Source of the DNA: Streptomyces adelaidensis
GTDB lineage: Bacteria; Actinomycetota; Actinomycetes; Streptomycetales; Streptomycetaceae
Direction: 5' to 3'
Assembly (NCBI RefSeq): GCF_016598475.1
Contig: NZ_JAEMUX010000037.1
Coordinates: 1 to 64,000 of the forward strand
DNA: 64,000 nt
Below are positions 16,772-25,368 of the stretch, piece by piece (within the stretch, counting starts at the first letter, position 1; each line of letters begins with the position of its first letter). A model generated the notes under the pieces. It searched no databases. It was not told where the DNA came from and saw nothing but the letters and a program-made list of their open reading frames with translations. The position numbers were made by a program, and so were the translations under genes.

Positions 16772-17602
16772 ATGACAGTCACAGGCAAGAGCGAGTTCGA
16801 GGGCATGCACAGGGGCGAGTTCGAGGAGAACGGCTATGTGGTGGTGCGGGGGCTGTTCCCGCCCGCCGAGACCGATGAGCTGTGCGGCCGGTTCACGGCC
16901 CTCACGGCGGGCGGCCCGGTGCCGGGGCACTTCGAGCCACGCCCGCCCACGGCCGAAGGACCGGCCGAAGCACCGGCCGACCCGCTGCACGTCCACCCCC
17001 GGGTCATGCACCCGCACCGCATCGACGACCTGTCGCTGCGGGTGCTCCTCGACGTCCGGCTGCGGGACATCCTCCAAGGGCTGCTCGGGGAGGAGGTCCT
17101 GGCCGCGCAGAGCATGTTCTACTTCAAGCCGCCGGGCGCCCGGGGGCAGGCGCTGCACCAGGACAACTTCTATCTGCGGGTCGAGCCGGGCACCTGTGTG
17201 GCGGCGTGGATCGCCTGCGACGTGATCGACCGGGACAACGGCGGCCTGGAGGTCGTGCCGGGGACGCATCGTATGGACCTGTTCTGTCCGGAGGAGGCGG
17301 ACTCGGTGGTGTCCTTCGTCCGCGAGTACGTACCGCCGCCGCCCGGCCTGGCCCCCGTACCCGTCGACATGGCGCCGGGCGACGTCCTCTTCTTCAACGG
17401 CAGCCTCGTGCACGGCTCCCAGCCCAACCGCACCACCGACCGTTTCCGTCGCTCCTTCATCGGCCACTACATGGGGCGCTCCGCCGAACGCATCGGGCGC
17501 TACTACGACGCGCTCACCATGAACGGCGAGTCCCATCCCCTGCCGGAGAGCGAGGGGGCCGGCCCGTGCGGCACGGAGTTCGAGGCGGCGGGCGCCCACT
17601 GA
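16772..17602 (+). CDS. Phytanoyl-CoA dioxygenase (PhyH) family oxygenase
   Basis: 276 aa from ATG 16772, preceded by AAGGGA at 8 nt; an upstream in-frame TTG (16745) has no SD. A cytosolic non-haem Fe(II)/2-oxoglutarate-dependent dioxygenase fold. The iron facial triad is visible as HQD in ALHQDNFYL and the distal His in NGSLVHGSQPNRT, with an Arg (RFRRSFIGHY) that would bind 2-oxoglutarate. MFYFKPPGARGQ matches the family core. The substrate is unknown: bacterial members hydroxylate lipids, amino acids (such as ectoine) or natural products. It is divergently paired with an AraC regulator, which suggests inducible catabolic use rather than housekeeping. Confidence 0.9.
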   Translation: MTVTGKSEFEGMHRGEFEENGYVVVRGLFPPAETDELCGRFTALTAGGPVPGHFEPRPPTAEGPAEAPADPLHVHPRVMHPHRIDDLSLRVLLDVRLRDILQGLLGEEVLAAQSMFYFKPPGARGQALHQDNFYLRVEPGTCVAAWIACDVIDRDNGGLEVVPGTHRMDLFCPEEADSVVSFVREYVPPPPGLAPVPVDMAPGDVLFFNGSLVHGSQPNRTTDRFRRSFIGHYMGRSAERIGRYYDALTMNGESHPLPESEGAGPCGTEFEAAGAH

Positions 17603-17782
17603 CGGCGACCCGGAGCGCGAAGGACAGCGGGCGGCCATGAACACCCGCATCCCGCTCCGGCAGCCAGGTGACAGCGCGGCGTGGGAGGCGAGGGCACGGT
17701 CGGGCGCTCCCGCATCCTCGTGGCACCTGACCGGCGCCGGGCCGGTCGCGGCCGTGAGTCGTAGGTCGTACCGGAGGAAGCG

Positions 17783-18676
17783 GTGCCCATGCCACGCCTG
17801 ATGTCCTGGACGAAACCCCGTGCGACGCACCGTGGGCTGGTGGCGGCGGCCGTGCTGGCCGCCGCCACCGGCTTGGCCGCCCCGGCCGCGTCCACGCCGG
17901 GTCACCCCACCGCCGCTCCCCCGGGACCGGCCGCTCCCTCGACGCTGTGTGTGCCGGCGGGCACCCTGCGCGGCGAGGACGGGCAGCGGGCGTCCGTCAG
18001 CCTGTGCGCGACCGACGGCACCCCGACACTGTCCGTCTCCGCCCCGGCCGCCTGCGAACACCCGGGCGGGGAAGGCCCGTTCACCTGCCTGACCGCCGGT
18101 ACCTGGACCGCGCGTCGCGACGGCCGGCCGGTCGCCTCGGGGCCGCTGCCCGGCGGCCGGGACTACCCGGGGCCCGGCACGTACGACATCAGCGCCTTCG
18201 TGCGGGTGCGCTCGGCGCCCGCCGGTGTCGACCTGCGCGGCGAGGTGCACGCCACGCTCACCCTGACCGCGCCCAAGCCGGACCCCACCCACCGGGTCGA
18301 GGTGGACGGGGGCGCCCTGCGGCGCGATTCCGTGACGACGCTGACGTACACCGTGGCCCGGGACAGTGAGCGGGGCGACGACAGCGCGCGGTTCGGGCTG
18401 ATCGGGGAGGAGGGCGTGGGGATGGAGCTCACCACGTCCGACGCGCGGTGCGGGAATCCACTGCCGGGCCGCTTTCCGTCGGCGGAGCGGACACCGCACG
18501 TCGTGGACTGTGCCCTCACCGGGCTCCAGCCGGGCCGTTCCACCACCGTGACCGTGCGGGTCTCGGTGAAGGACACCTGCGGCACGATCGTCTCGAAGCT
18601 GGGCTACTGGATCCCGCAGGGGCAGAACCTGTACACGGGCGGCATGCTGGCGGGGCCCACGGTCGGCTGCGCCTGA
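17783..18676 (+). CDS. Secreted hypothetical protein with beta-rich repeats
   Basis: 297 aa. GTG 17783 sits 5 nt after GGAGG; ATG 17789 is an alternative. A signal peptide with a hydrophobic core (GLVAAAVLAAATGLAAPAAS) ends near residue 37. The mature protein is rich in Thr, Gly and Pro with several Cys (STLCVPAG, SLCATDG, PFTCLTAG, DARCGNP, VDCALTG, DTCGTI), suggesting a disulfide-bonded, beta-sandwich extracellular protein. No catalytic motif or sortase signal is seen, and I do not recognise the family. It follows the PhyH gene by 180 bp of sequence without a clear gene. Confidence 0.75.
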   Translation: MPMPRLMSWTKPRATHRGLVAAAVLAAATGLAAPAASTPGHPTAAPPGPAAPSTLCVPAGTLRGEDGQRASVSLCATDGTPTLSVSAPAACEHPGGEGPFTCLTAGTWTARRDGRPVASGPLPGGRDYPGPGTYDISAFVRVRSAPAGVDLRGEVHATLTLTAPKPDPTHRVEVDGGALRRDSVTTLTYTVARDSERGDDSARFGLIGEEGVGMELTTSDARCGNPLPGRFPSAERTPHVVDCALTGLQPGRSTTVTVRVSVKDTCGTIVSKLGYWIPQGQNLYTGGMLAGPTVGCA

Positions 18677-18694
18677 GCGTCCGCCCGCACCGGC

Positions 18695-19360
18695 TCAGCC
18701 GAGTTCGAGCAGGCCCCGCCGGACCGCCTCGGACACGGTGCCCGCCCGGTTCTCGGTGCCGAGCTTGCGGTAGACGCGGACGAGGTGGGTCTTGATCGTC
18801 GCCTCGGTCAGATGCAGGGCGGCGGCGATGGACCGGTTGCTGTGGCCCCGCGCGAGCAGCCGTACGACCTCGATCTCCCGGTCGCTCAGAACGGCCCCCG
18901 GATCGGTCAGGCGACCGGCGAGGTGTCCGGCGGCCTCCGGGGCGAGACCCATGCCTCCGGCCGCCGCGGCGCGTACGGCCCGGAACAGTTCCTCGGGCGG
19001 GCCCGCCTTGAGGACGTAGCCGCGCGCGCCGGCCGACATCGCCCGTACGACGTCGGCCTGGGTGCCGGAGCTGGTGAGCACGACGACGTGGGTGCCGGGG
19101 GCCTCGGCGGTGATCCGCCGGGTCGCGTCGAGGCCGCCCGCCCGGTCGCCGGGGGCCGTGTCGTCGGTCAGGCGGAGGTCCATCAGCACCACGTCGGGGC
19201 TCAGCCGCGCGGCCAGGCGCACGGCCGTCTCGCCGTCGCCGGTCTCGCCGATGACATCGAAGCCGGGTTCGCCGGTGAGGAGGGCGCGCAGCCCGGCGCG
19301 TACGACGACGTGGTCGTCCACGATCAGGACTCGGAGCGGCGGAGGGGCCGGGGTGCTCAC
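18695..19360 (-). CDS. NarL/LuxR-type response regulator
   Basis: 221 aa from GTG 19360. The receiver domain (~9-125) has the acidic pocket in LIVDDHVVV, the phospho-acceptor Asp in VVLMDLRL and the Lys in YVLKAG. The C-terminal LuxR-type HTH is at ~155-215 (LSDREIEVVRLLARGHSNRSIAAAL, TIKTHLVRVYRKL). Its start overlaps the stop of the adjacent histidine-kinase remnant by 4 bp, so they were once a two-component operon. Because the kinase fragment lacks its phospho-acceptor domain, this regulator is probably an orphan, activated by another kinase or acetyl phosphate, or no longer regulated by phosphorylation. Confidence 0.93.
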   Translation of the reverse strand: MSTPAPPPLRVLIVDDHVVVRAGLRALLTGEPGFDVIGETGDGETAVRLAARLSPDVVLMDLRLTDDTAPGDRAGGLDATRRITAEAPGTHVVVLTSSGTQADVVRAMSAGARGYVLKAGPPEELFRAVRAAAAGGMGLAPEAAGHLAGRLTDPGAVLSDREIEVVRLLARGHSNRSIAAALHLTEATIKTHLVRVYRKLGTENRAGTVSEAVRRGLLELG

Positions 19361-19851
19361 CGGCGGCCCGCCAGGGCGAAGGCGCCCACCACGGGCAGGG
19401 TGGCGCGGGCCAGGGTGCCTCGGCCGGGTGCGCTGCGGACGGTGAGCGAGCCGCCGAGGGCGCCGAGCCGCTCCCGGCCGGCGGTCAGGCCGAGGCCTCG
19501 CTCGCCCGGCTCCGCCGTCGCCGCCGGGTCGAAGCCCACGCCGTCGTCCCGTACTTCGACGGCGACCGTGGTGGTGTCGCGGTGGTCGAGGGTGACCCAG
19601 ACGTGCCGGGCGCGGGCGTGTTGGCAGGCGTTGGCCAGCAGGCCCTGGGCCGCGCGGAGCAGGGCGGCGGCCCGGTCCGGGGGCAGGTCGCCGGGTGCCT
19701 TGGTGCGGAACTCCACATGTACGGGGGTGGCCGTGTCGCGGGCGCAGAGGGAGCGCAGGGCGGCCGTGAGGTCGTCGTGTTCCAGGGCGGGCGGGGTGAG
19801 GTCGCGGATGATGGTGCGGGTCTCGGCGAGGTTGGCGCCGAGCGCGTCCAC
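19357..19851 (-). pseudogene. C-terminal remnant of a NarL-partner histidine kinase
   Basis: 164 aa from GTG 19851. What remains is the end of the dimerisation helices (LAETRTIIRDLTPPALEHDDL) and a full HATPase_c domain: N-box LLANACQHARA, G1 DDGVGFDP, G2 GERGLGLTAGRERL. The sensor, membrane segments and the H-box His are missing. In-frame kinase-like sequence continues upstream for about ten codons (to ~19882), then turns into sequence without kinase character next to the flavoprotein stop at 19926. This looks like a deletion of the 5' two-thirds of the gene. Without the H-box it cannot be an ordinary sensor kinase. Confidence 0.8.
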
Positions 19852-19925
19852 GACCGTCCTGATCTGTGCCCTGTCGGCTGCCGAGGGGGACGGCCGAGGA
19901 CCTCGACGTGTGACGGGACCCGTCG

Positions 19926-20531
19926 TCAGCGCGTGACGGGCCCGCCGTTCCCGTCCGCCGTCAGCAGGTCGAGGGCCCGTTCCCAGTGGAACTCCTCACG
20001 CCTGCCGTCCTCTTCGGCCTCACCGCCGTACGGGTCGCCGAACCGCACACCCATACCGCGCAGCCGTTCCAGGCCGGCGCGGTACGCCGGGTGGGCCGCC
20101 AGGGCGTCGGCCACACAGGGCAGTACGGCGATGGGGACACCGAGGCCGTACGCCTCGCACAGCGTGCCGAGCGCGAGGGTGTCGGCTGTGCCCGCCGCCC
20201 ATTTGTTGAGGGTGTTGAAGGTGGCGGGTGCGACCACGACGGCGTCCGGCGGCGGGAAGGGGCGCGGGTCGCCCGGCGACCGCCAGGCGGAACGGATCGG
20301 GCGGCCGGTCCGCGCCTCGACCTCCGCCGTGTCGAAGAAGCCGCCCATGGCTACGGGCGTCGCGATGACCCCGACCTCCCAGTCCCGCTCCTGGGCGGCG
20401 GTGATCAGCCTGCCGACGTCCACCGCGACGCCGGCCGCGCAGACGACGACGTAGAGGAAGGGTCTCCCGCCCTGTCCGGGCCCGGCTCCGGCTCCGGCTC
20501 CGGCTCCGGCCTGATTCGTACGCGTAGTCAC
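19926..20531 (-). CDS. Flavoprotein (HFCD/phosphopantothenoylcysteine decarboxylase-like)
   Basis: 201 aa. After a Gly/Ala hexanucleotide-encoded N-terminus (AGAGAGAG), the sequence shows a Rossmann-like flavoprotein core: FLYVVVCAAGVAVDVGRLI, then WEVGVIATPVA, and the FMN-contacting PDAVVVAPATFNTLNKWAAG. Such HFCD-fold proteins bind FMN and carry out oxidative decarboxylations or related chemistry; Streptomyces have several of unknown substrate. A catalytic His of the Dfp/EpiD type is not obvious. It sits between a LuxR regulator (same strand, 23 bp upstream) and a kinase remnant. Confidence 0.82.
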   Translation of the reverse strand: MTTRTNQAGAGAGAGAGPGQGGRPFLYVVVCAAGVAVDVGRLITAAQERDWEVGVIATPVAMGGFFDTAEVEARTGRPIRSAWRSPGDPRPFPPPDAVVVAPATFNTLNKWAAGTADTLALGTLCEAYGLGVPIAVLPCVADALAAHPAYRAGLERLRGMGVRFGDPYGGEAEEDGRREEFHWERALDLLTADGNGGPVTR

Positions 20532-20554
20532 CCGTCGACCCTACTGAACCCGGC

Positions 20555-21661
20555 TCAGTCCCCGAGTGCCCTCTCGACGAAGCGTTCGACGTCGACGGCG
20601 GTCGGGCGGAGCAGTCCGTCCCGTACGGCGAGGGCGGTGGCCTCGGCGCGGGAGGCGGCGCCGGTCTTGCGCAGCAGGTGCTCGACATGGGTGTGCACGG
20701 TGCGCGGGGAGAGGAACAGCGCCTGGGCGATGGCCTGGTTCGTCCGGCCCGTGGCCGCCCGGGTCAGCACCTCCAGTTCGCGCGGGGAGAGACCGTGCGG
20801 CAGGGGGGTGGGTGCCTCGTGCACGAGGACCGCCCGGCGGAAGACGGCGGTGCCGAGGGTGTGGCGGCGGAGGGTGACCCGGTACCAGTCGGGCCCCACG
20901 GGCCACAGCAGGCGCAACCGGGTGCCGTGGGAGTCGGCGAAGGCGCACAGGAGAGGGCGGAACTCGGGGTCCTGGAGGACTCCGGCGGGGTCGCGGCCGG
21001 GGAGTCTCAGGGTCTCGTCGGCGACGACCAGGCTCGCCCCGCCCCCGGCGGGGAGGTCGTGGAGGTGGCCCGCGTGGGCCGTGGGGTCGGCGAGCACGCC
21101 GAGGGCGAGCACGCCGAGGGCGGGCAGGAGCGAGGCGAGCAGGTGGCGGGTCCCGGTGTCGTAGGCGCCCGGGGTCGCGGTGGAGAGGGTGATCAGGCCG
21201 ACGAGGCGCCCGTGGTGACGCAGGGCGCCCGTCACCGCGTCGCGGACGCCCGCCGGGCGGATCCGCTCGGCGTAGAACCAGCCGTCGCGGTAACGCTCAC
21301 CCGGGTCCCCGACGGCTTCGCCGTCCCCACCGTCCCCACCGTCCCCACCGTCCTCGCTGTCCTCGCTGTCCTCGCCGTCCTCGGAGATGGAGGGCGGGAG
21401 ATCGCTGCGCAGGACATTGGCGTACCAGGGGGTCGCGACGAACTCGGCCGCCAGCGCCTCGGAGACGTCGGCGTCGTAGCCGACGCCCGCGATCTGCACA
21501 TGGCTGCCGGTGACCGGGTCGATCTCCAGCAGGGTGGCGGCGTCGAGGGGCAGGGCTCGGCCGAGTTCGCGCAGGGCCTCGGCGCAGGCGGCGGCGGTGT
21601 CCCGTTCGCGGGTGAGCATGCCGATGCGGGTGGCGGCCGCGATCTGGTGGTGGGTGAGCAT
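20555..21661 (-). CDS. GAF-LuxR transcriptional regulator
   Basis: 368 aa from ATG 21661 (GGGAGG upstream); longer in-frame starts lack an SD. A GAF-like sensory region (~10-220) is interrupted by an acidic low-complexity insert (repeats of EDS and GDG) encoded by 9-bp tandem repeats around 21316-21385. A LuxR HTH lies at ~300-360 (LSPRELEVLTRAATGRTNQAIA, LSPRTVHTHVEHLLRK). It probably controls a nearby gene: the flavoprotein downstream is a likely operon partner. The effector is unknown. Confidence 0.88.
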   Translation of the reverse strand: MLTHHQIAAATRIGMLTRERDTAAACAEALRELGRALPLDAATLLEIDPVTGSHVQIAGVGYDADVSEALAAEFVATPWYANVLRSDLPPSISEDGEDSEDSEDGGDGGDGGDGEAVGDPGERYRDGWFYAERIRPAGVRDAVTGALRHHGRLVGLITLSTATPGAYDTGTRHLLASLLPALGVLALGVLADPTAHAGHLHDLPAGGGASLVVADETLRLPGRDPAGVLQDPEFRPLLCAFADSHGTRLRLLWPVGPDWYRVTLRRHTLGTAVFRRAVLVHEAPTPLPHGLSPRELEVLTRAATGRTNQAIAQALFLSPRTVHTHVEHLLRKTGAASRAEATALAVRDGLLRPTAVDVERFVERALGD

Positions 21662-21911
21662 GCGAGCGCCTCCCGGGGCCGCCCCGAGACCGTACTGGAC
21701 GGTACAGCTCTTTTGGGCCCTAACGATAGAAGGGGCGGCGATGCGTGGACAAGGCATTCACCGATCCGTGACCTGGACGCCCGCCGTGGCTCGCCCGCCG
21801 TACGCACTCGGTATTTGTACGGATGGCGGGGCCGGGCGCCGGGGTCTTTCCTGAGCGGCACAGCCGGACGCCCAGCGCTTTCGGGCCCACGTCCCCTTGG
21901 AGATCACCGCC

Positions 21912-23171
21912 ATGACCAGACGCCCCCCTTCCGCCGTCCCGGCCTCGCGCCGGCAGTTCCTCACGTGGACCACCGGAGCCCTCGCCACCACCGGGCTCGC
22001 CGCCACGGGATGCAGCGCCCCGGAGAGCGGCTCCGGCTCGGCGAAGGCCGCGGGCGCCTCCCCTTCCGCGACGGCCCTCACCCGGATCGGCCTGGACTAC
22101 CCCTTCACCCAACTCCCGCTCCACAGCACGCTGGTGAAGCTCTCGACGGCCGCCGCGAAGAAGCACGACGTCCGGCTGCTCACGACGGTGCACGCCCTCC
22201 TCGGACACAACGGCGCCGGCAAGTCCACCCTGATCAAGTGCCTCGGCGGCGCGTACCCGCCGGACGCGGGGACCATCGAGGTGGGCGGCGTCCCGTATCA
22301 CCGGCTCAGCCCCCGCGACTCGATCGCGGCCGGGGTCGCGATCATCTTCCAGACACTCAGCGTCGTCGACTCCCTGACCGAGAACATCTTCCTCGGCCAG
22401 GAGTGGACCCGGTACGGCCGCATCGACCGCCGGGCCCAGGAGCGGGTGGCCGCCGAACTCCTCCACCGCGTCGCCGCGAGCTGCTCGCCGCGCGACCGGG
22501 TGGGTGAACTGCCCATGGGCCAGAAGCAGTTGGTGGAGATCGCCAAGGCTCTCAGCCGCAGTGCCTCGGTCCTGGTCCTGGACGAGCCCACGGCTGCCCT
22601 GTCGGGCACCGAGAGCGACGCCCTGGCCGCCCGGGTGGAGGACCTGCGCAGGCAGGGTCTCGCCATCGTCTACGTCACCCATCTGCTGGCCGAGGTGGAA
22701 CGGCTGGCGGACGCGGTCACCGTGCTGCGGGACGGGCGGGTCGCCCATCATTCGGCGACGGGGGGTCACAACCGCCGGGAGCTGGTCGAGGCGATCACGG
22801 GTGGGCGTGGAACGGTTCCGTCGGGCGCGGCGGGGGGCGGGACGGCAGCGAGCCGCGCGGTTTCGAGCACGGGCACCGTCGGCGGAGCGGGCGGCCTCGG
22901 CTCGACGGTCGCCACGGCTGCCGGGGCGGAAGCCGGGACGGACGCGGGGACGAAAGCCCGGACGGAAGCCCGTACCTGCCACGGCTCCGCCGGGACCGGT
23001 GGCCGGGGTCGGCGCCGCGCCGGAGGCGAAGCCACCGGTCAGGAGCAGGCAGGGGCCCACGCCTCACCCCGGTCACCCGCCGCCCGCCTCACCGTGCGCG
23101 GGCTGCGCGGCCCCGGCTTCGGGCTGCAGACAGCGTGGTCGCGGGCACCTCGGGCGCGGGCTTCGAGCTGA
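21912..23171 (+). pseudogene. Deletion fusion: sugar-binding lipoprotein joined to a sugar ABC ATPase
   Basis: The reading frame starts as a periplasmic sugar-binding lipoprotein (twin-arginine-like SRRQFLTWTT, lipobox TGCS) for about 90 residues, then at ~22185 changes abruptly into the middle of an ABC ATPase: VHALLGHNGAGKSTL (Walker A), VGELPMGQKQLVEIAKAL (signature), VLVLDEPTAAL (Walker B). It ends in the inter-domain linker and the first residues of the second ATPase domain (LTVRGLRGPGFG) before shifting into unrelated frame. The bulk of the binding protein, the ATPase start and its second half are gone, so no transporter can be made. ATG 21912 has GGAG upstream. Confidence 0.85.
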
Positions 23172-23383
23172 CAGTGCTGACCGCGGTGCTGCTGGGCGGG
23201 GTCGCGCTGAGCGGCGGCTCCGGATCGGTTCTCGGCGTCCTGCTCGGCGTGCTGTTCCTGGGCTGTCTGCAGAACGGGCTGACACTGCTGAGCGTGCCCG
23301 CGTTCTGGCAGCAGATGGCCCAGGGCGCGGCCCTGGTGGCGGGCGCCGGGCTCGCCTGGTTCGACCCACGCGCGAGCCGGTGA
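23135..23383 (+). pseudogene. C-terminal fragment of a sugar ABC permease
   Basis: 82 codons in a different frame from the ATPase remnant: VVAGTSGAGFELTVLTAVLLGGVALSGG and two more hydrophobic segments match the end of RbsC/RhaP-type permeases. The first ~250 residues of a normal ~330-aa permease are missing. It is joined directly to the truncated ATPase, marking the second deletion breakpoint near 23130. Not functional. Confidence 0.82.
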
Positions 23384-23476
23384 CCGGCGATCCGCCTCCC
23401 CTTCTCCCCCTTCTCCCCCTTCTCCCCCTCAGTCTCCTCCGTCTCCTCCCCTGTTCGGACATTCAGAGAGGCCCTC

Positions 23477-25243
23477 GTGAGCGACACTTCCCGCACCCCC
23501 ACCCCCACCCTTGCCCCCACCCTCATCCTGACCGGCGGTCAGGTCATCACCGTCATCCTGACCGGCGGTCAGGTCATCACCGTCGACGCCGGTTTCACGG
23601 TCGCCGAAGGTGTGGCCGTGCGCGGCCGGGGGATCGTCGCGGTCGGCACGGACGCCGAGATGCGTGCGCTGGCCGGGCCGGCGACGCGGATCGTCGAGCT
23701 GGCGGGGCGGACCGTGCTGCCGGGCATCAACGACTCGCATCTGCACGGCGCCGCGTACGGGCTGGCCAAGCCGCCGTTCGCCCTCGACGTCGGCCACCCG
23801 GCGGTCGGCTCGATCGCCGGCATCGCGGCGGCCGTGGGCGAGGCGGCGCGGGCCGCCGCACCCGGCGAGTGGATCGTCGGCCTCGGCTGGGACCCCGGCT
23901 ATCTCGCCGAGTGCCTCGCCGATCCTGGCCGCTTCCCGCACCGTACGGACCTGGACGCGGTGGCGCCCGACCACCCCGTCTGTCTGACCGACTTCTCGCA
24001 GCACATGGTGTGGGCCAACAGCGAGGCGCTGCGCCGTTGCCGGATCGACGCCTCCACGGAGGCGCCCGCCGGCGGGGTCATCGACCGGGACGCCGAGGGC
24101 GGGCCCACCGGAATCCTGCGCGAGGCCGCCGGGGTCCTGCTCCAGGCCGCCCTGCCCTCCCCCACCGTCGCCCGGCGTCGCGAGGCCATCCGGAACGTCG
24201 TCGCGGAACTCCACTCGCGCGGCATCACCAGCTACACCGAGCCGGGCCTCGGGCCCGGCGGCTCCGAGACCCTGTTCGGCGGCCTGAGCACGGACAACTG
24301 GACCGCGTACGCCGACCTTGCCGCGACCGGCGGCCTGCACGCCCGGGTCAGCGTCCTCCTCCTGCCCGCGCCCATGGGCGGCTCCACGGACGACGTCCGC
24401 AAGGGCCTCGCCGAGCTCCACCGGCCCGAGTCCGCGGATTCTCGGCTGCTGAACGCGATCGGCGTGAAGATCTTCGCCGACGGGGTGCCGCCGAACCGTA
24501 CGGCCTGGATGAACGAGCCCTATCTCGACGGCGGCCACGGCTCCCTGTGCGTGCACGGGCGCACGCCCGAGCTCCAGGTGGACGAGCTGTTCATGATGAT
24601 CCGCGTCGCCCACGAGGCGGGCTACCAACTGGGCGTCCATGTCACGGGCGACCGGGCCATCGACACCGTGGTGGACGCGTTCCTCGCCGCACAGGACGCC
24701 GCCCCCCGCCCGGACGCCCGGCACTACGTCATCCACGGGGACTTCATCGGCGGGCGGAGCCTCGCCCGGCTGGCCGCGCGTGGCTACGGCGTCAACATGA
24801 ACCCGGCCATCAAGTGGACGATCTCCGACCTGATGGAGGAGGTCGTGGGCCCGGAGCGGTCGGCGTACGAGTGGCCCGTCCGCTCGGCCTTCGAGGCGGG
24901 CATCCCGGTGTGCGCCAGTTCGGACGCGCCGATCACGGAGCCCGACTGGCGTCAGGGCGTCGCCGGGATGCTGCTGCGCGAGTCGAAGGCCGGCGGCCGG
25001 GTGAGCGGTCCCGAGCAGCGCGTGGAACTCGCCGAGGCGCTGCGCGCGTACACGATCAACCCGGCGCGGCAGGACTTCGCCGAGGACTGGAAGGGGTCCG
25101 TGGAGGTGGGCAAGGTGGCCGACCTGTGCGTCCTGGACCGGCCGTTGCTGGACCTCGACCCGCACGACATCACCGGGGTGGGGATCGACATGACGGTGTT
25201 CGACGGCCGGGTCGTCTTCGAGCGAGCCCTCCGTACAATTTGA
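23477..25243 (+). CDS. YtcJ-like metal-dependent amidohydrolase
   Basis: 588 aa from GTG 23477 (GAGAGG upstream). Amidohydrolase superfamily: N-terminal composite beta-sandwich (ILTGGQVITVD), metal-binding HxH in NDSHLHG, a Lys in IGVKIFADG that may be the metal-bridging residue, later His (GVHVTGDRA, HYVIHGD) and the C-terminal Asp in CASSDAPI. YtcJ-type enzymes hydrolyse N-substituted formamides or exo-cyclic amides; the true substrate is unknown. It follows the dead sugar ABC operon by ~95 bp of C/T-rich repeats and precedes a MarR regulator. Its N-terminus contains a perfect 30-bp tandem duplication that repeats ten residues. Confidence 0.9.
   Translation: MSDTSRTPTPTLAPTLILTGGQVITVILTGGQVITVDAGFTVAEGVAVRGRGIVAVGTDAEMRALAGPATRIVELAGRTVLPGINDSHLHGAAYGLAKPPFALDVGHPAVGSIAGIAAAVGEAARAAAPGEWIVGLGWDPGYLAECLADPGRFPHRTDLDAVAPDHPVCLTDFSQHMVWANSEALRRCRIDASTEAPAGGVIDRDAEGGPTGILREAAGVLLQAALPSPTVARRREAIRNVVAELHSRGITSYTEPGLGPGGSETLFGGLSTDNWTAYADLAATGGLHARVSVLLLPAPMGGSTDDVRKGLAELHRPESADSRLLNAIGVKIFADGVPPNRTAWMNEPYLDGGHGSLCVHGRTPELQVDELFMMIRVAHEAGYQLGVHVTGDRAIDTVVDAFLAAQDAAPRPDARHYVIHGDFIGGRSLARLAARGYGVNMNPAIKWTISDLMEEVVGPERSAYEWPVRSAFEAGIPVCASSDAPITEPDWRQGVAGMLLRESKAGGRVSGPEQRVELAEALRAYTINPARQDFAEDWKGSVEVGKVADLCVLDRPLLDLDPHDITGVGIDMTVFDGRVVFERALRTI
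23525..23584 (+). repeat. Perfect 30-bp in-frame tandem duplication
   Basis: The 30-bp unit starting ATCCTGACCGGCGGTCAGGT occurs twice without a mismatch (23525-23554, 23555-23584), so the protein reads ILTGGQVITV twice. Zero divergence implies a recent slippage or recombination event, and the frame is kept. Confidence 0.95.
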
Positions 25244-25260
25244 ACCCGAAAGACCGCTTG

Positions 25261-25359
25261 CCCGACTGCCCGACCGACTCACCGACCCACCGACCGACCC
25301 ACCGACCGACCCACTGCCCGACCGACTGACCGACCGACTGACCGACTGACCGACCGACA
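25261..25359. repeat. CCGA/CTGA tetranucleotide-type tandem repeat
   Basis: Roughly 25 imperfect units of CCGA, CCCA or CTGA run through the gap between the amidohydrolase stop and the MarR SD. It is a simple-sequence tract, likely variable in length, lying in the probable promoter/leader of the MarR gene. Confidence 0.85.
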
Positions 25360-25368
25360 GGAGCACCC

